Shown: one piece after another, positions 38,617-43,560 of the stretch
How the letters are laid out: every line of letters begins with the position of its first letter
Numbering within the stretch: the stretch's first letter is position 1
From: an uncultured Ruminococcus sp.
GTDB lineage: Bacteria; Bacillota; Clostridia; Oscillospirales; Acutalibacteraceae
Assembly: GCA_902796225.1 (NCBI GenBank)
Contig: CADBOO010000095.1
Span: 1 to 43,560 of the forward strand
Direction of reading: 5' to 3'
Length of the DNA: 43,560 nucleotides
Notes under the pieces: generated by a model
Database searches by the model: none
Seen by the model: only the letters and a program-made list of their open reading frames with translations
What the model was told of the DNA's origin: nothing
Made by a program: the position numbers and the translations under genes

Positions 38617-40659
38617 GTGAGAGTATCAAAAAAGTCCCAAAGGACGCTCTTATCCTTTGTGCTGATCGCGGCTTTGATGGTGTCGGTTATCGCCTGTACA
38701 CTTGTCGTTCACGCTCAGCCCAGCACCGAACTCGCTTCGACCGGTGCGGATAACTACTATCTTTGGGGCATCAACAGCAACGACCCCGATTTCGGCGCGA
38801 TGCATTCGCCGACGGGATCTTTCTCCTACGATGGAACAAAAGGCTATTACTACTACGATCTTAACGGCGCCAGCGGCGACTACTGCTTTGTCGTTTCAAG
38901 ATCCAACGACTCCGGAGCAAATGCGGTAAAGGCTCCCGCAGTCGGCAACGTACAGAATTCCGGCAAGTATTACCTCTCGCAGGGCAACTACCACGGATAT
39001 GCCTGTATGCATATCTGGAATCCTGCCGGTGAAGCGGTACGTATCTACTTTACCTCAGAGAGCGCCGGTCTGAACTGTATCGCACAGTCAGAGGCGGGCA
39101 GCGTCACACCGACGCCCACCACGGCAGGTCCGACCACATCTTCTCCCACCACAGCGCCTCCCGTCACCGGCGGCTATGTGTATCTGAAGAACAACGCCGG
39201 CTGGCAGAACTGCTATGCGTACATGTGGACGACGGGCGCAGCGGATCAGAATGCTTCCTGGCCGGGCGCAGAGATGGAGAGCATCGGCAATAACGTCTGG
39301 CGCTACAAGGTGACCGGCAGCTATGCCAACATCATCTTCAACGGCGGCGGCGACAGCACCAAGACCGACGACATGGCGTTCCCGGGAACCGGCAAGATCT
39401 ACGATAACAAGTCCGGCTCGTGGAGCAACTACGGCGGCAGCTCCGATCCCACCACCTCGAATCCGACCACATCCAATCCCACGACCTCGAATCCGACCTC
39501 ACCCCCTCCGACGACCAATCCCTCCGGCAAGCAGATCGTTTACTGCGAGAACGAAGCAGGCTGGGGCATGGTCAACGTCTATATGTGGAACAGCGGCACC
39601 GATTCCAACGCGGGCTGGCCGGGCGCCAACATGACCAAGATCGGCGGCAACATCTGGAGCTACACTCTGCCCAAGAGCTTCAAGAACATCATCTTCAACG
39701 GCGGTTCCGATTCGAACAAGACCAATGATATGGAGTTCCCCGGCTCCGGCTACATCTACAACAACAAGACCGGCAAATGGTCGATCTATGATACCTCGCC
39801 CCTGCAGGTACAGTCCTTCGGCACCGACGTCGAAGCGCCTCAGTATGCCGGCGTAGGCATCACCCTGACCGCATCCGCGACAGGCGAGGGCACGGTCTAC
39901 TACAAGTTCTCCGTGAACTCCACCGTGATCAAGGACTACGGCACCGCGAACAAGGCTCTCTGGACGCCGACTGCAGCAGGCACCTACACCCTGACCTACG
40001 AATTCAAGGATTCGAAGGGCAACACCAACAAGCGCACCAAGAGCTATCAGATCACCGACGGCGCATCCCTGTCCAGCCCGTTCATCAAGACGGTCACTCC
40101 CGCGAACGGTCAGCAGATCAAAAAGTCTGCGACGTGCAGCATCAAGGTGACCGCCGGCGGCGGCAACACCGGTACAAAGCTGCTGTTCTATAAGTACACC
40201 GTCAAGGATGCTTCCGGCAATATCGTCAACGTTCCGTATTACACCAAGAACTCCAGCTACAGCTTCACGCCCTCGGCGCTTGGCAGGTACACCCTGACCG
40301 TCAGCGTACAGGCTTCCGATAATACGCTTGCAGAACGCGACTATATCTACGACAGCGTTACCAACCCGTCCAATCCCTCTGACGAGACTGCTCCCGCCGT
40401 GACGCCTACTCAGGGCGGCACCCAGAGCCAGCAGCCTACGTCCACTTCCGGCGGCGCCACTCTGGTCGGCGACTCCGACGGCGACGGGCAGGTCACGATC
40501 CTCGACGCGACCCGCGTCCAGAGATGGCTTGCGGATCTTGTGACCGACAAGGAAATCAATAAGAAGAACGCAGACGTTGATTTTGACAACACCGTCACGA
40601 TCCTCGATGCGACCCGCATCCAGCGTTTCATCGCCGGATTGATCTCAAAATTCAGTTAA
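38617..40659 (+). CDS. Secreted starch-binding protein with two CBM26 modules and a dockerin
   Basis: A 680-residue exported protein without a catalytic domain. Signal peptide ~1-33; an N-terminal beta domain of unknown type (~45-155, NYYLWGINSNDPDFGAMHSP); a Thr/Pro linker; CBM26 starch-binding module 1 (~187-272, NNAGWQNCYAYMW, ASWPGAEM, IIFNGGGDSTKTDDMAFPG); a TTSNP-repeat linker; CBM26 module 2 (~307-391, NEAGWGMVNVYMWNSG, AGWPGANM, IIFNGGSDSNKTNDMEFPG); two Ig-like domains (~395-590); and a C-terminal dockerin (~613-680, GDSDGDGQVTILDATRVQRW, DVDFDNTVTILDATRIQRF). The architecture recalls the starch-adherence (Sas) and amylosome proteins of Ruminococcus bromii. It would hold starch near a cohesin scaffold. 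GTG 38617 is preceded by AAAGGAGG. The amylase gene follows after 15 nt. Confidence 0.93.
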   Translation: MRVSKKSQRTLLSFVLIAALMVSVIACTLVVHAQPSTELASTGADNYYLWGINSNDPDFGAMHSPTGSFSYDGTKGYYYYDLNGASGDYCFVVSRSNDSGANAVKAPAVGNVQNSGKYYLSQGNYHGYACMHIWNPAGEAVRIYFTSESAGLNCIAQSEAGSVTPTPTTAGPTTSSPTTAPPVTGGYVYLKNNAGWQNCYAYMWTTGAADQNASWPGAEMESIGNNVWRYKVTGSYANIIFNGGGDSTKTDDMAFPGTGKIYDNKSGSWSNYGGSSDPTTSNPTTSNPTTSNPTSPPPTTNPSGKQIVYCENEAGWGMVNVYMWNSGTDSNAGWPGANMTKIGGNIWSYTLPKSFKNIIFNGGSDSNKTNDMEFPGSGYIYNNKTGKWSIYDTSPLQVQSFGTDVEAPQYAGVGITLTASATGEGTVYYKFSVNSTVIKDYGTANKALWTPTAAGTYTLTYEFKDSKGNTNKRTKSYQITDGASLSSPFIKTVTPANGQQIKKSATCSIKVTAGGGNTGTKLLFYKYTVKDASGNIVNVPYYTKNSSYSFTPSALGRYTLTVSVQASDNTLAERDYIYDSVTNPSNPSDETAPAVTPTQGGTQSQQPTSTSGGATLVGDSDGDGQVTILDATRVQRWLADLVTDKEINKKNADVDFDNTVTILDATRIQRFIAGLISKFS

Positions 40660-40674
40660 AGGAGGAAACAGAAC

Positions 40675-43071
40675 ATGAAACACATCACTCGTGTGATCTC
40701 GCTGCTGTTATGCGTTGCGCTGATGGCGACCGTTGCTGTTTACTCCGCGGTATCAGCCGGCGCTGAAACAGCAGACGAACTTGCCGATACCGGCGCGTCC
40801 GGCGTCACGATCCATGTCAAGGGCGAGACCGGCGGCAAGACATTCACCCCGTATCTCTACTATTGGAACGCCCAGCCGACCGACAAAGAGGTCGCTTATC
40901 CCGGCGTCAAGATGACCGCAGACAGCTCTCAGGTCGGCGGCAAATGGTACACCTATTCGTTCGCGGGCACGACCAAGATCAACTTCCGCGTCACCGACGG
41001 CACCACCGGACTCTCCGGTCAGAAGTTTGAAGAGATGTCCGTCACCGCTCCGGGCGAATACTGGGTCAAGGACGGCCGTCTGAAGACCCGCAATCCCGAC
41101 GACTTCGATTCCTTCGACAGCGTCGATATGCGTCAGGATTCCATCTACTTTGTCATCACCACCCGTTTCTATGACGGCGACAAGGGCAACAACGTCCACT
41201 GCTGGGATGACACCAAGGCAAACAACCCCGACTCCGACCCCGCATGGCGCGGCGACTTCAAGGGCCTTGCCGATAAGCTCGACTACATCAAGGCGCTGGG
41301 CTTCTCTGCGATCTGGATCACTCCCGTCGTCGAGAACGCTTCCGGCTATGACTACCACGGCTACCACGCGATCGACTTCAGCAAGGTGGACGCGCGTTAC
41401 GAAAGCTCCAACTTCACCTATGAAGATCTGATCCAGGCTGCCCACAACAAGGGCATGAAGATCGTCCAGGACGTCGTTTGGAACCACACCGGCAACTTCG
41501 GCGAGACCAACCTCGAGCCGCTGTTCACCAAACAGTATTCCAAGGTCACCGAGCTGTCCGACATGAAGGCGACCATGATCCCGACCAAGAAGCTGATGGA
41601 TTACTGCGGTATCACCTCTGCCGACCAGTACTGGAAGCTGCCCGACGGCACCCAGTACGGCAAGCGTCTGCAGATCATGAAGCAGACCGAAGGCTTTACC
41701 GGCAACGTCTCCAAGGACAAGACCTGCAACTCCAAGAACTACTACCACAACGGTTACTACGGCAACTTCAACTGGGATAACTACACCAACAAGTACAGCC
41801 AGATCGCGGGCGACTGCGTCGACCTGAACACCGAGAACAAGGCTGTCGCCGACTACACGGTCGAGGCATATTCGAGCTACCTCGATATGGGCGTAGACGC
41901 ATTCCGTGTCGATACCGTCCGCCATATCCCGCGTCTGTCCCTGAACAAGTGGTACAACGACCGCATCAACGCGGCTGCAAAATCCGCAGGCAACAACAAC
42001 TTCTATATGTTCGGCGAGATCTGCTGCCGTTACAGCCAGGTATGGTATCGTGACGCGGCGTCCGAATCCGTCCAGTTCTACACCTGGGACGATAACGATT
42101 CGTGGCTGTCCAAGTACAGCAACAACACCGATCCCGATTCGATCTCGAAGAACCTCAACGCCTCGATCGATCACTGCGAGGCGTATGTCAGCACCTCCAA
42201 CCAGCCGACCTCGAACAACGCGTTCCTCAACGGCGTCACCTACCATGCGCCGGACTACTCCAAGAACTCCGGCATGGGCGCGATCGACTTCCAGATGCAC
42301 TGGATGTTCGACTCCGCAGGCGGCGCGTTCGGCATCGCGAAGGCTGAGGACCAGTACTACAACGACTCCACCTGGAACGTCACCTACGTCGATTCTCACG
42401 ACTATTCTCCGGATAACAACCAGTTCCAGCGCTTCACCGGCGGTCAGCAGACATGGGCTGAAAACCTCAACCTGATGTTCACCTTCCGCGGTATCCCGTG
42501 CCTGTACTACGGCTCCGAGATCGAGTTCCAGAAGGGCTGCAAGATCGACGACGGTCCCAATATGCCGCTTGCCAACACCGGCCGTGCATATTACGGCGAC
42601 AAGATCGAAGGCTCTGTATCCGCTTCCGACTTCAGCACCTACACCGCTTCGGGTACTGTCAACAGCACCCTCAGCTCGCCGCTGTCGAAGCACCTGCAGA
42701 AGCTCAATGCGATCCGCCGTGCCGTACCGGCGCTCCAGCTGGGTCAGTACACCGTCAACGGTTCCCATGTATCCGGCGATATGGCGTATATCAGACGCTA
42801 CACCGGCAAGTACACCGATCCCAAGACCGGCGGTACATCGAACGTCGACTCCCTCGCGTGCGTAGCGGTATCCGGCGGCGCGACCTTCAAGGGCATCCCG
42901 GACGGCAAGTATGTCGATGCTGTCTCCGGCGACGTCAAGCAGGTATCCGGCGGTACGCTGACAGTAGGCGCCTCCGGCAAGGGCAATATGCGCGTATACG
43001 TATGCTGCGCTTCCGGCTTCAAGGGCATCTCCGGCGCGATCGGACCCTCCGGCCAGACCTACCTCAAGTAA
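40675..43071 (+). CDS. Secreted GH13 alpha-amylase with N-terminal CBM26-like module
   Basis: A 798-residue exported amylase. Signal peptide ~1-29; a CBM26-like module (~43-110, PYLYYWNAQPTDKEVAYPG); then a GH13 catalytic barrel from about residue 155. The four conserved regions are visible: KIVQDVVWNHTG (I), GVDAFRVDTVRH with nucleophile Asp413 (II), FYMFGEICCRY with acid/base Glu448 (III) and TYVDSHDYSP with His575-Asp576 (IV). GFSAIWITPVVENASGYDYH is also typical. A C-terminal beta domain ends the protein. No dockerin, sortase motif or membrane helix is seen, so it is probably released or held by starch. AAAGGAGG overlaps the upstream stop region, 8-9 nt before ATG 40675, so it forms an operon with the CBM26-dockerin gene. 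Confidence 0.95.
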   Translation: MKHITRVISLLLCVALMATVAVYSAVSAGAETADELADTGASGVTIHVKGETGGKTFTPYLYYWNAQPTDKEVAYPGVKMTADSSQVGGKWYTYSFAGTTKINFRVTDGTTGLSGQKFEEMSVTAPGEYWVKDGRLKTRNPDDFDSFDSVDMRQDSIYFVITTRFYDGDKGNNVHCWDDTKANNPDSDPAWRGDFKGLADKLDYIKALGFSAIWITPVVENASGYDYHGYHAIDFSKVDARYESSNFTYEDLIQAAHNKGMKIVQDVVWNHTGNFGETNLEPLFTKQYSKVTELSDMKATMIPTKKLMDYCGITSADQYWKLPDGTQYGKRLQIMKQTEGFTGNVSKDKTCNSKNYYHNGYYGNFNWDNYTNKYSQIAGDCVDLNTENKAVADYTVEAYSSYLDMGVDAFRVDTVRHIPRLSLNKWYNDRINAAAKSAGNNNFYMFGEICCRYSQVWYRDAASESVQFYTWDDNDSWLSKYSNNTDPDSISKNLNASIDHCEAYVSTSNQPTSNNAFLNGVTYHAPDYSKNSGMGAIDFQMHWMFDSAGGAFGIAKAEDQYYNDSTWNVTYVDSHDYSPDNNQFQRFTGGQQTWAENLNLMFTFRGIPCLYYGSEIEFQKGCKIDDGPNMPLANTGRAYYGDKIEGSVSASDFSTYTASGTVNSTLSSPLSKHLQKLNAIRRAVPALQLGQYTVNGSHVSGDMAYIRRYTGKYTDPKTGGTSNVDSLACVAVSGGATFKGIPDGKYVDAVSGDVKQVSGGTLTVGASGKGNMRVYVCCASGFKGISGAIGPSGQTYLK

Positions 43072-43092
43072 GCATGATCCAATCTGTCACGA

Positions 43093-43124
43093 AGACCTGT
43101 CCTCACCCGGGGGCGGGTCTTTTT
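43093..43124 (+). terminator. Probable terminator of the starch operon
   Basis: agacc (43093-43097) pairs with ggtct (43116-43120) around a GC-rich loop, followed by five T residues. The stem is short, so the call is moderate. Confidence 0.6.
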
Positions 43125-43143
43125 GTGCTGCACAGATAGGGTG

Positions 43144-43201
43144 CATGACGACGTGACGCGTAATTACCCGTCAACGGTGGACGCGTAATCGGTCGTCACC
43201 C
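43144..43201. repeat. Long direct repeat, copy 1
   Basis: A 58-bp unit, atgacgacgtgacgcgtaat through gtcaccc, recurs at 43501-43558 with one visible mismatch (attacccg versus atcacccg). Internally gacgcgtaat occurs twice and the ends gacgac/gtcgtc are inverted. Confidence 0.9.
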
Positions 43202-43265
43202 TGACCGGCTTTACATCAAAGCCTTCCCCTTGAGGGAACTCCACTGTCAAAGGAAACGCCCCCAA

Positions 43266-43409
43266 AGCCTTCCCCTTGAGGGGAAGGGGGACCGCTTGCG
43301 GTGGATGAGGTGGAGACCTATCCGGGTAATCAATGAACGGGATGAGGCAGAAACGCTTCCACCTCATCCGCTTCACTTCGTTCAGCACCTTCCCCTCGAG
43401 GGGAAGGCT
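43266..43409. repeat. MITE-like inverted repeat element
   Basis: Two inverted arms. On the left, agccttccccttgaggggaa (43266-43285) is followed by gtggatgaggtgga (43301-43314). On the right, tccacctcatccgc (43358-43371) is followed by ccttcccctcgaggggaagg (43388-43407). Each arm also contains its own short palindrome, ccttcccc/ggggaagg, and a related agccttccccttgaggga occurs earlier near 43220. No transposase frame is present. Confidence 0.8.
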
Positions 43410-43500
43410 GTATTAAGGGAAGGCTCTATTGACACGAACGCTTGTATCAGACAGGATGGCTCTGTTGACCGGATGGCTGAATCCGTTCATCTGACAAAAC

Positions 43501-43558
43501 ATGACGACGTGACGCGTAATCACCCGTCAACGGTGGACGCGTAATCGGTCGTCACCCG
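43501..43558. repeat. Long direct repeat, copy 2
   Basis: Second copy of the 43144-43201 unit, ending 2 nt before the window edge, so the repeat series may continue. The whole stretch 43125-43560 carries these repeats and no credible gene. Confidence 0.9.
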
Positions 43559-43560
43559 TC

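Noticed and set aside
40753-42768. 671-codon open frame on the minus strand opposite the amylase gene
   Set aside because: It mirrors a GC-rich, strongly biased coding gene, shows no recognisable domain, and the plus-strand frame has a signal peptide and all GH13 catalytic regions.
43230-43544. 104-codon frame in the right-end repeats
   Set aside because: It reads through inverted and direct repeats, lacks a ribosome site and has no protein-like pattern.

Overview
The window reads as a chromosome segment of a spore-forming, Gram-positive, fibre- or starch-degrading gut or rumen Clostridia, most likely a relative of Ruminococcus (Oscillospiraceae). The basis for this is: four proteins ending in type I dockerin modules, a CBM26 starch-binding protein next to a secreted GH13 amylase, the sporulation pair gpr-spoIIP, a sortase-type surface anchor, and strong AGGAGG ribosome binding sites throughout. 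No species can be named from the sequence alone.

Layout. 1-190: the 3' end of a 5S rRNA gene and its terminator. 211-5130: a secreted LRR-dockerin protein, an XRE regulator with a flavodoxin-like protein, and a small four-helix membrane protein. 5157-8186 (minus strand): a compact cassette of CDP-glycerol-type polymerase, IspD/TarI-type cytidylyltransferase and an extended SDR, pointing to a phosphopolyol cell-surface polymer. 8441-17020: one long operon for the aromatic amino acids. It encodes all seven shikimate steps (with AroE and AroK fused) plus PheA and TyrA. It is preceded by a 35-codon leader peptide with a Phe/Tyr cluster and by mutually exclusive antiterminator and terminator stems, which looks like classical ribosome-mediated attenuation. 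17049-19190: an isolated phage-type cassette (baseplate/tail protein, r1t-like holin, CHAP endolysin).

19251-25753: a surface-anchored two-repeat protein followed by two amino-acid ABC transporters, each with binding protein, permease and ATPase. The first permease carries an extracytoplasmic insert that is visibly homologous to the repeats of the surface protein. 25829-28352: a membrane-bound XRE protein, a DegV protein and a hemolysin-III/PAQR protein. 28446-31712: two convergent dockerin proteins, a CHAP-SH3 hydrolase and a papain-like protease. 31704-33910: gpr and spoIIP, with a forespore-type (sigma G-like) promoter before gpr. 33962-38448: an acidic membrane protein coupled to dusB, then glyA and rarA. 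38554-43124: the CBM26-dockerin protein and the GH13 amylase, a probable amylosome-like starch operon. 43144-43560: gene-free sequence with direct and inverted repeats.

The most notable signals are the aromatic attenuator, the module shared between the surface protein and the ABC permease, the dockerins on a protease, a peptidoglycan hydrolase and an LRR protein, and several MITE-like intergenic repeats, one of which supplies the end of tyrA. All family assignments come from reading motifs; no database search was run.
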